Assembly (NCBI RefSeq): GCF_963678635.1
Contig: NC_087070.1
Coordinates: forward strand, 3,229,157-3,293,156
Direction: 5' to 3'
DNA from: Symsagittifera roscoffensis
Lineage: Eukaryota; Xenacoelomorpha; Acoela; Convolutidae
DNA length: 64,000 nucleotides
A model generated the notes under the pieces. It worked only from the letters and a program-made list of their open reading frames with translations. It was not told the DNA's origin and ran no database searches. This document shows positions 51,948 through 63,309 of this stretch, piece by piece; position 1 is the first letter of the stretch; every line of letters starts with the position of its first letter. The translations under genes and the position numbers were made by a program.

Positions 51948-53272
51948 GTTAGTTCGAATCTGAATGTAAAGAAGTCATGACAGATATTTAAGTCACAGTA
52001 GATATTGACTATCATCCAAGAAACGTCGTGGCTACTTATATTTGCGAGCTTTGATAGCCCAACTTCACGTGTTCGAACGTCTGGACACCCAAATGATAGC
52101 GATTTTCGGCCAATCAGCTCCAAAGTTTTCTAAGGCTCCTTTGTAGGGCACAGCAGAATTTAAATATTGAGGGGGACTTTTAAATATTAAGGGGGATAAC
52201 CCAGAAAAACCCCATAGCTAACAGATTTTTTCGCTCAAAACTGATTTTCAGCCATAATTCGTAACAGTAGATTAAGCGCCGAACACTGATTCACGCGCAG
52301 TATTCTCTCGTGCCGCAGGTAAGCGCAGCGGAGCAAGCGTATTATACTTGCCAATGCCTTATTACGAATTGTCGACTGTTGAGTTTAGTTTGGTTAACAT
52401 AAGCATTTAAGCAGTATTCTTTTTTGCAAAGAATGACAGGTGTTTACTCCTCCCCTCACCACTATAACGGTTCGTTGTTTTTTTATTTGGAACTTTTCTG
52501 TTATACGTTCCAAAATTACCATATTATTAATCGAGTTTCTATTGTCATTCAAATTCAGTTCTAGTTTTGCTGGAATTAATTTCAACCAATCAGTTAATTT
52601 TAAGCTATATGATCGAACATTCAAGTTTACAAATTGAATATTTTTGGGTCGTATAACAGAAAAGACCAATTTGCTTGTGTAAGTGAAGTGCACCTTTGCG
52701 CTGCTTGTAAGTTTTCTTCAGTTTAACCAGTGGTGTTTATCAAATGAGTTTTTGGCGGAAATCGGACTTGAGCTACTGAGCAAACTGAAGTGTTCATGTT
52801 GTTTTGACAAGTGATCTGAGGTAGAACTACCATTTCGTTTTAATCAAAGACGCCTTGAAAATCGAAGTGGCTCTAGATTACTGCTACAAAGCCTCTTCAA
52901 TCAGTGACGCGTCACAGCTGTGATAGCAAGTTAATGCGATAAGCAACTGTGCTTAAGCAAAAGTGCTGCTAAGATTTTTACCGGTGAAACTTACTCTGGC
53001 TTTGTTTTGATTTACCAATTTTTTATGACATTTAGAACTGAGTTTTTTCTTGTTCTTACATTGAAAATAAACAAGTAGTTGATACTGAGAATTAATTGAT
53101 ACCAGTTTACTTTCTAGTTGATACCAGACAACTTTCTATTTTTCGGTAATTTTTGTTGCCTATATTTGGTAACTATCGTTTTATTGTTTTGTTTTCAGTA
53201 TCCGAAACTTTGTTTTAACCTTATCTAAATCACGGAAATAATGGATTAGATATCCAAATTGTCTCAGTAAAA
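51948..53272 (+). other. intron
   Basis: GGGGGACTTTTAAATATT repeated at about 52160-52195. Otherwise nothing recognised. Confidence 0.4.
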
Positions 53273-53572
53273 ATGGATCTAGATAGTTTACGCAAGAGTT
53301 TTCGCCCGACATTTTACGTTCACACGAACCCCAAAGCTCCGAACGCCGGCCTCCAATACCGTGTGTCGTTATCCAAAACAGAGAATCCATCGCCAACTCC
53401 TCGTAATGATAGTGAAAACATTGTTGAAACTCAGTCGCGAGGGTTTGATTTGGAGAGGCAAGAAACTTCCCTAGAACTGTGGCGCAAAAAAGTACTGCAA
53501 TTGAGGAGTGCATCGAAATCGTCGGCAAGGGCACGTGACTTTTTTAATATCACTTTGAGAGTTCTCTTTTGA
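53273..53572 (+). CDS. candidate ORF or first exon, unknown protein
   Basis: An ATG ORF of 99 codons inside an LRRC49 intron (begins MDLDSLRKSFRPTFYVHTNP). Composition is polar and protein-like through about residue 88, then changes to F/L-rich, suggesting that a splice donor or the end of real coding lies near 53536. It could be the first exon of the set at 54916-58740 (a C|GTGACT site would give the right phase but is a poor donor). Not recognised. Confidence 0.4.
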   Translation: MDLDSLRKSFRPTFYVHTNPKAPNAGLQYRVSLSKTENPSPTPRNDSENIVETQSRGFDLERQETSLELWRKKVLQLRSASKSSARARDFFNITLRVLF

Positions 53573-53606
53573 AGGGAATTCTTCAGTACAAGGTCGAGCA
53601 ATTTTT

Positions 53607-54042
53607 AAGAGTCGATGAACGTAGTTCAGACTCCTATATAGGTAGCTATGATTTTTTTCTTTTTTTTCAGGAAAAATTTTAAAATTTGGTCAGGCTCAAA
53701 ATTACTTTTTCGCGGCTTGATTTTGATTTTTTTTTAATTCAGTTCATTTCCTTTGTTAAAAGGTAGGCAAACTCCACTATCGAACACCGAACGTGTAAAG
53801 GTCACGAAAAACGTGATCGACTTCTAATGAAAATGAAAATTAATTATTAGGTTTCCCAGTGAAATAATAATTTTACCTGTTGATCCAGTTTTATCAAAAT
53901 AGGTGTTTTATCAAAAAAAATGTCCATCATAAATTATTTCAGAAATTCAAAGAGCTTAAGGCCATCAATTTTTTTTCTAGAAAATCGAAAGTTAAAATAA
54001 ATCCGTAGCTTTTTCTGGTTACTTGCATTCATTGACTCTTTT
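53607..54042 (+). repeat. dispersed repeat family D, full-length copy (436 bp)
   Basis: Starts AAGAGTCGATGAACGTAG and ends TTGCATTCATTGACTCTT, imperfect terminal inverted repeats. The interior carries CTATATAGGT, GTAGGCAAACTCCACTATCG, AAAAACGTGATCGACTTCTA. Other copies at 23.85, 47.56, 48.48 and fragments at 14.9, 50.2 and 54.5 kb. It is a non-autonomous element of unknown class; TSD not seen. Confidence 0.75.
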
Positions 54043-54245
54043 CCAACTGTCTGTGTTCTCTAGTTTTTTTTAGCGTACTATTGAAATTGAAGTGTTCTTT
54101 CGAACTCATATTTGAGATTTTTTCTAGAAAAATTAAATGGTCGTCTGCGTTTGTCCAATTCTTTTTTGTCGGAATATTCTCATCAGCATGAACAAACACT
54201 TTCACAGGTATGGAAAGAGTTTTAAACAGCTGTGCTTTGTTTCAG

Positions 54246-54329
54246 GACGAGGAGCGCAGAGGTGCGTTGATGGCGTCTCGCAAAGAAGAGGAAAAGTTGA
54301 AGGAACTCGCCCGCTCACAGGCCATGAAG
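54246..54329 (+). CDS. LRRC49: LRRC49 exon 8 in window (charged helix)
   Basis: 84 bp, acceptor TTGTTTCAG, donor AAG|GTCAGT, phase 0-0. Encodes DEERRGALMASRKEEEKLKE and LARSQAMK, the charged coiled-coil segment after the LRR domain. By homology it splices directly to the exon at 60862. Confidence 0.93.
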
Positions 54330-54915
54330 GTCAGTTATGCTTTGTAATTTGTACTAATTACAATTAGATTGCTGATTATTAAGTGTCAAGCATAAATTGT
54401 TATTGAAATTCCAATAGCTTTAGAGTTATCTATTTTTCTTTCAAATTTGTAATTTGAGATTATTTCTCAAATTAAAAAAAAACAAGTCAGTATGTTAGTT
54501 TCGTTGCGTTCATTGACTCTTTTCCAACAGTCTGTTGGCTATGTTAATTTTTTCAAGATGATTACTGGCATTGAAAAATTATGTGCTATTTGCACAGCAA
54601 CCTGCTACTTTCGTTTCGTTTTGAATTTAGATAATGGAAAAGTTAGAATAAAATGAATTGTTGTAAATGGTTCTTTTGTTGAAACGGCCATAAAAATTAA
54701 AACCATGACTGTGTGTTGTTTTTTATTTATTCTTGAGTCATAAGATTGTTGAGGAATAGAATTTTCATATTTTTGTTTGTGGTTTTGGTGAAATGAATTT
54801 CATGTCTTCTTTGGTTGACTTGTTTTCCAAAACTGTAAGTTATTGTTATCGATGTTGTCGTTTATTATTGTTTACAGCTGGGCTCGTTTGTTCACGCTTT
54901 TCATTACGTTTCCAG

Positions 54916-55246
54916 TTGGCTTTGATGAAACTGAAATGTCCTTTTCGTTTGCTGATTATCAAAAACAGAATTCCCACTCAGTTCTAAACAATCATCAGTG
55001 TTATTGTAATCATAAGACACCAGTACAGGCCAGCGATTTTGACCAGAATTCCGACCGGTTCTCTGGCGGTCATAACTGTCAAAATGTATCTCGCGCTACA
55101 ACACCTGTACCTGTAGATGTGAGAATTCCTGCTGCAAACCAGAACCAAAATAGTATTGACAGTCAGAATCAAGTTGAACAAAACCGTCCTCCGAAATTAT
55201 ACAGGCAAAACACTTACCAGTCGATATCCATTGGCTACTCACATAG
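54916..55246 (+). CDS. candidate exon, N/Q-rich unknown protein (exon i)
   Basis: Acceptor GTTTCCAG, donor AG|GTACAA, phase 1 to 2. Encodes about 110 residues (includes MSFSFADYQKQNSHSVLNNH and later a QNQNSIDSQNQVEQN stretch), polar and low-complexity, with His/Cys near the start. It joins the exon at 55524 in frame. The phase does not match LRRC49 exon 8 directly, so it is either a nested + strand gene or needs another exon. Not recognised. Confidence 0.5.
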
Positions 55247-55523
55247 GTACAAGTATGGTTGTAGGGTCTCTTCAGAAAAAAAAAACAAGAATGATGGCAA
55301 ACTTTGTAGGGGTAGGACGGGGGGGGGGGGTGTGAAAACTTGGTCTTAACTTGCAATCTACTTGGCATATTAACTTAATTGGACTAGAATCCGTTTTTCT
55401 AACAAATCGGCGAGCTCAATCAAATAGTTTTACATTTTTCCAAAATATTCAATGATATATTTTTTAAGGATCAATCTATACTTAAGGTAGGGACCCAACT
55501 AACATACTTGAACCCTTGCATAG

Positions 55524-55870
55524 TTTAAAACACGAGTATCTGCCTTATTTAAACATACACGGAAACATTACCAGGACTTTCCCGTTAGAAAGGTCTCTAA
55601 CTTCAACTTGGAACATATCATCTACAATTCACAAAGAAAGAAAGAATACTGCTTGTAGAAATCCAAACTCGAAGAATTCTAAAAAGAAGTTCGAAGAGCA
55701 GAAAAGTGGACATTTGACGAAAGCATTGCTTAAGAAGTCTTACAGTTCACCGCCGGCCGAAAGAACGGCTGTAGTGGAAACGAGAACTCAAGAACCTACA
55801 GCGAGTGAAAATAAGAACCGCTCGAATACGTCGGAAAATTCGCAACCAATGGCCAGCAGCCATTATTCAG
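55524..55870 (+). CDS. candidate exon, same protein (exon ii)
   Basis: Acceptor TTGCATAG, phase 2 to 1, about 115 residues rich in N, S, T and K (contains LEYLP-like and TKALLKKSYSSPPAERTAV segments). Its in-frame 3' boundary is TTCAG|GCATGC, a GC-type donor. Using it, the reading continues correctly into the exon at 58139. Without splicing it stops at 55887. Confidence 0.5.
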
Positions 55871-56139
55871 GCATGCACGCAATTTGAAACCTAAAAAAGA
55901 CACGAGCACAAATATTCCGTCACTTTCTTCAAAACTTATGGCTATTCGTACCGTAATACGACAACTTGCAACAAAAGAAAACTTGCAATTAAAAACCATT
56001 TTCGCATATATCTTCAATTATCTAGCAAAACAATTTAGATTAGCGGCCATCAACGCTGGTTCATGCGCATTATACTATTCGTGCTGAATGTAAGAGCAGC
56101 GGAAAAAGCGGTAGCTGGTTAACCAATGACGCTATTTAG

Positions 56140-56483
56140 ACTAGCGAGCGTTAGTGCATTAATACGAACCTTCTTTTTTTCTAACCTAACCCGCAAATAA
56201 AAGTGTTCACTTATTTCGTTGCAATTTTGCTAAAATCACGATCTCTAGCATTGGAAATTTCATAGCATATGTACTCTGCTTTATTCGTGGCTAGTGTTTG
56301 GTACTCATTAAGCGTACGTGGCTGAGGGGTTAGTGTGTGAGTCACTTAATATCTAGGTCGAATCCGAGACGCAGCCGAGTTTTTTCTAATTTGAGGCTTA
56401 TTTCGTCTTATTCTTATTGCACTTTATAGAGCTGCTTTTTGTCGTGTTCTCGCTAGTGTTTGCGAAGCGCAGCCTTGTCTCTG
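56140..56483 (+). mobile_element. tRNA-derived SINE-like repeat, copy 3
   Basis: GACTAGCGAGCGTTAGTGC, ACGAACCTTCTTTTTTTCTA, TTTATTCGTGGCTAGTGTTT, tRNA-like part 56312-56381 (TGGCTGAGGGGTTAG; the B box has lost several bases: GGTCGAATCC), hairpin tail GCGAAGCGCAGCC. Same orientation as the other copies. Confidence 0.72.
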
Positions 56484-58138
56484 TGTTAATTAATTGTTCC
56501 GACTAAGGAGGACTATTATGCTTGGACTGGTTTTTGTTCCGACTAATATAGAAGAAAATGACGGAATGTTTGTGCTCGGGATGGTTTTTTCTCCCGACAA
56601 GTTTCGATTTTTAAGTAGCCATTTTGGACAAAGTTTTTTAAATTCCATTCGAAAGTTATTGTTGCTTTGAGTTCAAATCTAAACAAGATATTTCACTTGT
56701 GATCATGTTTCCTAAATGTATGGTGGTTTCAAGATTGCCAATTTGAAACAATTAACGCACGACATTTTTCGTGCTATTAACGCGTAAGCGGACATTTAAT
56801 CCGTCTCAGAAATCATTCCAAATTGAATTGAGGAATGGTCTTTGGTCTATTTAACCATTTGCTAAGTGCGAAATTATAATTCTCTGCAAAATATAAATAT
56901 AACTTTCAAAAAAAACTCGGGATTTTTTTTGAATTTTCATTTTTTTTTTTCGATTTTCGTTTTTTGAACGTGAACACTACTTCATAGGCATAAAAAGCAG
57001 TGAGAACATTTAGGGTTTTGCCCTGATACGAGCAGTCTTGTTATTCTGTCTATTTTGATTTTTTAATTAAGCTTTTTAATAGCATCTGAAAGATAATGAC
57101 TTCTGCAGTTGAATTTCAAAAAGTTATTTCACCTGTGATCATTCAATGTAAAGTTATGGGGGTTTGAAAAGCGCTAATTGGGCCTACTTAGGATAATTAA
57201 CGCGCGATTTTTTTTGCGTTTTTATAACACGCGTAAGCGGTGGATTTATGCGTTCCAAATTAAAGTGAAGCGTGTCAATTCGTCTTATCATTTGGATACG
57301 AGACGCTACAACATACCTTACTAATTTTTCTTCTTCAATTTTTAAGTAATTTCTTAGTTTCATAGCCAACATTTTTAAATGGGTTTCAAAATAAGGTCGT
57401 AATAATCAAGAGCTTTGCCCTGATATACGAGAAGTCTTGTGTTTAAACTGCGAGCTCTTTCAGTTTTGCGAGTTATCGATTTTTGCAAGTTTTCTTCTGT
57501 TGCAAGTTGTCCCAGTAGAATTCGTAATGTCATTGATACATAGCGAACACATGGAACGAACTTTTACCAGACCGAATTTATACCAGAAATATTAAAACAA
57601 GGGACTTTTAAAAAACTTGATAAGCAAATGTGATTAAGCTAATGTAGTGACGCCGTTTAGTCTGGTTAAAGATAATTATTTCATTTTCTCAGCGAAACCT
57701 TGTTTTAACTACTTGATTTTCGAATCTTAACTTATTTTGACTTATTTTAATTGACTTTTTTCGGGCTTAGATCCGCGACTTATGTTGCTACCGTATTGGC
57801 CGCTAATTGTTAAAAATTTTTTATTCTCAAAATTTAACGGTTTTTTTTTGTAGTCAATCTAAAATTAAGCTTAAACTACGGTTTCAATTGCTGACAAAAA
57901 TACGTCCTCATGAGCCTATTTCGTAGCCCAATAAAAATTTAAGATAATTATAGCCAGCAAAAATTTGCAGATAACCTTTTTTTATAAAAGTTCAACTTGT
58001 TTTTTTATTTAATAAAATTGACATTTGTCGCTATCAAGCGAGATGAACTTTTCCATACGAATATTTGAAGGAATCTCAAATAATCGTTAAATTGGTTTCG
58101 GTCTCAAATTGCTTTCACGCCTCCCCTGCTCCCATCAG
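56484..58138 (+). other. intronic, non-coding
   Basis: Two related blocks around 56760-56830 and 57180-57290 share GCGTAAGCGG near ATTAACGCGC / ATTAACGCAC. This is a weak duplication. No other feature. Confidence 0.4.
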
Positions 58139-58286
58139 GCTACAATTATGCGCCCTTCAATACAGCTTCTGCGACTCACTACCCCGTGGCGCCCATCCAC
58201 AAACGGGGTCTAGGAGGAGCCATACCTATGGTCCACCCAGCACACCATAGTAGATACAGGGAAGAGGACATGAAATCAACCAGATT
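58139..58286 (+). CDS. candidate exon, same protein (exon iii)
   Basis: Acceptor CTCCCATCAG, phase 1 to 2, about 49 residues: YNYAPFNTASATHYPVAPIH, then KRGLGGAIPMVHPAHH. Higher GC and clean amino acid content relative to flanks argue for real coding. The donor TT|GTGTAT near 58287 keeps frame with the next exon; the exact 3' end is uncertain. Confidence 0.5.
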
Positions 58287-58583
58287 GTGTATACTCCTCC
58301 ATACAATATATGTATAGCTCGAGTTATTTGTTACAGAAAAAATAGCCCGAAAGAAATAATTTGGCTAGACAAATTCATGAATTGTACTAAGGAGCATTGA
58401 ATTGAATATTCTTTTCGTTAGGAGAAATTTTCGGATGGTAAAAGTAAAACAGAAATATTGGGAGCGACGGTTTTATATAACAAGCAGGAGTTTCGCAGAG
58501 CTTGTGTTGTCTTTTTTTTCTTCATTTTTTCAAGTCTACTTAAGTTGGTTGTTTTGGTTGACCCTCTTCTTCCCTAAAAACAG

Positions 58584-58740
58584 TGGCCACTCTATGGCCT
58601 CAGTGTCCACTCCCTCCTACTACTTCAATGCAACCGGAGCGGCAGGACCCGCAGGCCACAATGGCCTGCCCAACTGTGTATGTCTCGGCCAGCTGCCTGC
58701 CTCGAGGCTCAATGGATCCCACATGGCTAATGTTTCTGTT
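58584..58740 (+). CDS. candidate exon, same protein (exon iv)
   Basis: Acceptor CCTAAAAACAG, donor GTT|GTGAGT, phase 2 to 0. Encodes about 52 residues (ASVSTPSYYFNATGAAGPAG, then LPNCVCLGQLPASRLNG). It could end in phase with LRRC49 exon 9 at 60862, so an alternative LRRC49 isoform is possible, or it reads to a stop at 58761. Confidence 0.5.
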
Positions 58741-58761
58741 GTGAGTGTGAACGAATCATAG

Positions 58762-59099
58762 CTTTTAACAAATTTATCGGACAACGTATCAAATTTCTGA
58801 AATAATTCTGACCTCCAAATTTTGTCTTATATATTAAATGAAAGTCGGAATGCGCTATGGACGCAATGTTTACCTGAACACAATGCTCAGGAATTATCAG
58901 GAGACAATGTTTTAAAGGCTATAGAGCGCAACGTTTGAGAAGCATTCAGAGCAACCATCAGAAGAAGATAAACTCGATCCAACTTCAAGGCTAGACAGTA
59001 CCTGCCTCATTTTACCTGTCCTAAATTTTAGTCCCCATAAGTACCTGTCCTAAATTTTATTTCATTTCTGTCTGGGACTGTCAAACGTTCAGTCTGGAA
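58762..59099 (+). other. non-coding
   Basis: Contains a small duplication of TACCTGTCCTAAATTTTA (59014, 59041). Nothing else. Confidence 0.4.
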
Positions 59100-59940
59100 C
59101 GAATCACATGAAACAGCAAACTCCATGCTAAGAAAGAAAATTTTGCGTACCGATTCAGTCTATGAAACAAATGGAAAACTTTCAGCGTTTCATTGCCAGA
59201 AAAGCTTGCTTAGAAAAACTTAAACTTTTCGCAAACCGATTCGGTCCAAGAAATAACTTGAAGTATTTCAAAGTTTCCTAGCTTTACAAGCTTGCTTAGA
59301 AAAACTTCAACTTTTCGCGAACCGTTTCAATCTATAAAAAACTTGAAAGTTTTCAGAACTTCATAATTTGACTTGGGTGGTTCAAAAAACTTGAGCTTTT
59401 CGCGAACCGATTCAGTCTATCAAAAAACCTGTAATACTTCGAAATTTCATAGCTTAAAAAAGCTCGCTTAGAAAACCCAACATCTCACAAATCGATTCAG
59501 TCTATGAAATATCTTGAAATAATTCAAAGTTTAGTAGCTTTAAAAGCTCGCTTACAAAAAATGAAAATTTTCGCAAACCGATTCGATCCAAGAAATAACC
59601 TGAAATATTTCAATGTTTCATAGCTTTAAAAGCTTGTTTAGAAAAACTTAAACTTTTGGCGGACCGTTTCAATCTATGAAATAGTTTGTAATAATACAAA
59701 ATGTCATAGCTTTGAACCTTGCTTAGGAAAACATGAACTTTTTGCGAAGCGATTCGGTCCATGAAATAACTTGAAATAATACAAAATGTCATAGCTTTAA
59801 AAGCATGCTTAGAGAAGATTAAAATTTTTGCAAACCTAATCGGTCTACGAAACAATTTGAAGTTTCATAGCTTTAACCTTGCTTAGGAAAACATAAACTT
59901 TTTGCGAAGCGATTCAGTCTATGAAATATTTGAAAGCAAT
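59100..59940. repeat. 85-bp satellite, about 10 copies
   Basis: The motif CGAACCGATTCRGTCYATGAA, or variants, occurs near 59153, 59238, 59324, 59410, 59493, 59580, 59665, 59753, 59838 and 59921, about 85 bp apart. Each is followed by AACTTGAAA..TTTCATAGCTTTAAAAGCTTGCTTAGAAAAACTT. Variant bases (GTTTCAATC at 59324 and 59665; GATCCAAGAAATAA at 59580 and 59238) suggest similarity every fourth monomer. Confidence 0.9.
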
Positions 59941-60412
59941 ATAATGTCCATGACTCATTTCTGATATTCATACTCTTCTGAAGGGACTGAAAGGATGTAC
60001 CATTGACATCAAAAAGAGTTAAAGTGATGGTCGATTTCACGAAAGGGTGCACGAAAGGGCTTCATTGACGTCGTTTGGCTGTAGAATCTTAAAACTGCAT
60101 CGAATAATTTCATTTGTAACACATGGATATCAAAGTGTTATAACCATTCTCACTTTCAAAATGGAGCCTAGCCTTGGAATTGTTTTGAAATTTTTGCTGT
60201 AGTTTTGTGGCGTCCTTTTTACGTTATTACTCCAGGGATCTTGTAAGTGAAGTGTTTCTAGATCAGTCCAATTTTCGCTCAAACAAAGTTGCACATTTTA
60301 GTGATAAGTCATAGAGATGATCCGCATTCTGTAGCTATATCCGCTCTAATAAAGCTTCTTTTTGCTGCCTGATATATAAAATATAGTATGCGTGAAATTA
60401 GATCAGCCCAAG

Positions 60413-60480
60413 AGCCCGCCATGGTTGAATGGTTAAGGCAACTGACTCCTGGATCAGAGTTTGAAGTACGAAGAGTTTTT
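60413..60480 (+). tRNA. tRNA-like fragment
   Basis: GCCCGCCATGGTTGAATGGTTAAGGCAACTGACTCCTGGATCAGAG has a tRNA-like D arm and an anticodon-like hairpin (CTGA...TCAG), but the T arm is degraded and the acceptor stem does not close. It is a pseudogene or SINE head. Confidence 0.45.
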
Positions 60481-60861
60481 GTGTTCTGCATTTTTGTCCT
60501 TATTAGACCTAGTTTTTTTTCCGCATTTGTTTAAGAAATGCAGCTTTCTTTCTAAGTATGAACTATATGTCGCAGGCTATTCAAGTGAACCACGTGTATT
60601 GGTTTTAATTGTTTTTTTAATGATTAATTCAGAAGAATAAAGTTCAAGTTGTAGATTTATTTATATTTGAAGCTTACTCTTTGTTTTCTCCTTTTCTTGT
60701 GATGGTTTCTTAAAAACTATCTTACGCCGCAAAATAAAAGAATATATCTGATAAATATTTAAAATTCTTTGACCTTTATCTTGAAATTTCAAACAGTCAA
60801 TAATTTACTTTGTTCTCTAAAGATGATTCAGTTCAAAACATTCTTTAATTTTTATTTACAG

Positions 60862-61006
60862 GAGAAAAAACGAGCGGCGATCGCGAATGCGGCTAAACAA
60901 TGGGACGAGCTCATGCGACAACACCAGGAGTTGTCGACCACGTCAAGTGCAAACAAACCGTCGTCCGCGTCCAGGGGCATCAACAGCAATCGGGGATCGA
61001 CACGAG
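60862..61006 (+). CDS. LRRC49: LRRC49 exon 9 in window
   Basis: Acceptor ATTTACAG, donor CACGAG|GTAGAA, phase 0 to 1. Begins EKKRAAIANAAKQWDELMRQ, which matches the vertebrate EKKR...QWD segment directly downstream of exon 8, then becomes S/T/N-rich. Confidence 0.95.
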
Positions 61007-61348
61007 GTAGAAAAACAACAGGATTTTGATTCCGTCTAACTCTTTCTTGTCATTCGACACCGGCGTTATCAGTTCTTTTCATTATACTTAACATATCACA
61101 GGATTCAAGGATATATGAAGCCGCTCTAATTTCCAACCGATTTTTGAAAATTCTTTGGAAAATTTTCCTTGTGGTAATGAATAAAGTTCTTGAAAATATT
61201 TGATTTTGTTCCGTAACGTATGTAACTCAACTTATTGATTTCAGATGTTGGAATTGTTAATGAAGATTGTTTATTTTCATGAGTTAATCAATCCGTTTGT
61301 CAACGATGTGTTGATTGTTTGTTTAAAGTCTGGACTTTTTTTTGTTAG
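61007..61348 (+). other. intron
   Basis: No feature recognised. Confidence 0.5.
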
Positions 61349-61613
61349 GCAATGGTGGTGGGAGTAATAAACTACCTGCACTGGATGTGAATTCAAATTC
61401 GACTGGCGGTTCAATTGGAACCCTCCCAGGTGGCGGTGGCACCAACACCTCGAGAGCAGAGTCTGCCAGATCCCGATCGGGGGGTGTCTCTTCCAATATA
61501 GACAGCAGTGGTGGTGGGGGAGGGGGAGGGGGGATGAGTGATCGTCTGCTCAGTGGGGATTCTTCGACAACAGGGTACGCAAGTGGAGAGCAGCATAGGG
61601 CATTCAGTAACAG
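61349..61613 (+). CDS. LRRC49: LRRC49 exon 10 in window, Gly/Ser-rich linker
   Basis: Acceptor TTTTGTTAG, donor AG|GTAACA, phase 1 to 2. Encodes about 88 residues rich in G and S with a run of eight Gly before MSDRLLSGDSSTTGYASGEQ. The vertebrate protein has a shorter disordered linker at this place. Confidence 0.88.
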
Positions 61614-61965
61614 GTAACAGTCAAATTAGAATCGTGGTGGACAGGCATATTAATGCGAAAATTTTTGCGAAACCGGAATATTATTTTGGTAATCAGTTAG
61701 GTCCGCCTAAAAAAGGTCGACAAAGTTTTTGATAAATTCCCCGCTCCATGTTAAGTAATAGTCATGCTACGTTTTTGAATGGAAATTAGATCGGCGCAAG
61801 AACAAAGGGCTTGCGTCGAAATTTCCACTCATTGTACGAGAATTTCAATTAATAGTAAGTTTCCATGCTGAAAAAAAATAATAAAACGAGCAAAACTCAA
61901 TCATTTTTTATTGAACCAACAGAATCAAGGGAAAGTGTTCGGATGAGTTTCTCAAGTGTTTTCAG
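61614..61965 (+). other. intron with hAT-like MITE fragment
   Basis: 61650-61745 (GCGAAAATTTTTGCG; GTCCGCCTAAAAAAGGTCGA; CAAAGTTTTTGATAAATTCC) resembles the family at 50.47 kb. The rest is unremarkable. Confidence 0.45.
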
Positions 61966-62410
61966 ACATTCAGTGAACGCAGTATCTCTCTCTGCAAACC
62001 TTCCCTCTGCCTCGGGCGAATGCGACATCAGCAACTGCCATCTCGCAGACTTAGACGGCGAAGTCCTTAACCTGTATGGATCCGGTGCCATCCCGGCCCT
62101 CGACAAAAACTGGGGCGTCCAGGCGGCTAGTCACGTGACAAATATATCTTTCAAGTTTATAGACTTCGATCATATATCGCCACACTTTGCGAAAATAAGA
62201 GCGCGCTTTCCAAATGCGAATACTTTGATTTTCGACGAGACGAATATAAGATTTATGCATCAACTGAATGCGTTGGCTCAATTGAGGAAACTCGAACACC
62301 TGGTGATCAAAAGCAGTGGAAATCCGATGGTGAACAACATGCAGTTGTGGAAGTACTATGCATTGCACAGATTGAGTCAGTTCAACATTCGCAGGATCAA
62401 TGATTCTCCA
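61966..62410 (+). CDS. LRRC49: LRRC49 exon 11 in window, conserved C-terminal domain
   Basis: Acceptor TTTTCAG, donor CCA|GTAAGT, phase 2 to 0. Encodes about 148 residues that follow the vertebrate C-terminal region closely: VLNLYGSGAIPALDKNWGVQ, FKFIDFDHISPHFAKI, MHQLNALAQLRKLEHL, WKYYALHRLSQFNIRRIN. Confidence 0.97.
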
Positions 62411-62624
62411 GTAAGTTGCTTGGACCCAGGTAGAAACAAGGCACCTTTTTTCAACTTTCCGGATCTTATTTAAGTGTCATCAATTTCAATTTTTGAGGTC
62501 TCCTTAAACCTTATAATGGTTACCTTACGTTGCAAAGAGTGTGAGATGGTTTTTGCGAAAAAATTTTTTTGGAATGTTTTGATAGTCGATTCTGAATCTA
62601 TCGTTTATCTGTTTTTATTTCAAG

Positions 62625-62821
62625 GTCACTCAGGAGCAGCTAGTGGAGGCGGAGAAGTTGTTTGGAGATGTGCTGACAGTTCTCAATTCGACTCTGTCAG
62701 TCTCCCCCCTCTGTCACCAGCAGTCGCACACCACGGGAGGAGGTCACGGGGGCAGTCATTCGGCAGCCTCCTCGGCAACCTCTTCCGCTACTCCCAGAGT
62801 CACATCGGCAGATATCAGCAG
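62625..62821 (+). CDS. LRRC49: LRRC49 exon 12 in window
   Basis: Acceptor ATTTCAAG, donor AG|GTTAGA, phase 0 to 2. Begins VTQEQLVEAEKLFGDVLTVL, homologous to the vertebrate V-T-x-x-x-x-x-x-AE-LFG segment, then a Ser/Ala/Thr/His-rich insert. Confidence 0.95.
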
Positions 62822-63143
62822 GTTAGAGGGATATAAAATTGCGATACATTGGATATTTTGGTATTGGAGATTTTGGTATGAAATATGTTGCCCTGACGCC
62901 CGCAATTTGACTGAAAATTGTTTCAGCGTGTGCCCCGTTTCAGATTTAATCGATGCAGTGCAATATTTTTCTTGAAACTTCGATGATCGACTAATTGGTT
63001 GCTCTTGTAAAGTTTTAGGAAAATTGCATTGGTGTATTATAATAATTGATAGGCATAAGGCCCCGCTACTAACTGGAAATGCATGTGATACAAATGGAAC
63101 GAAATGCCCACGCAACACAAGTTACAAATAGATTTTTTTTCAG

Positions 63144-63309
63144 GAGCAGCAAGCGAAATAACAGCAGCAATAATCCACTCACATCATCTGACTGTGACTT
63201 GAAGCGGATGGGGGCGGGGGCTGGGGGAGGGGGAGTGGGCAGCACCAGAGGGGGCTTCACTAATCCACTCCAGTTTGTCCCCCAAGACAAGAAACTCATG
63301 ATTGAGAAT
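63144..63309 (+). CDS. LRRC49: LRRC49 exon 13 in window
   Basis: Acceptor TTTTTTCAG, donor AAT|GTGAGT, phase 2 to 0. Basic S/N-rich start, a Gly-rich insert, then FTNPLQFVPQDKKLMIEN. Confidence 0.9.
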
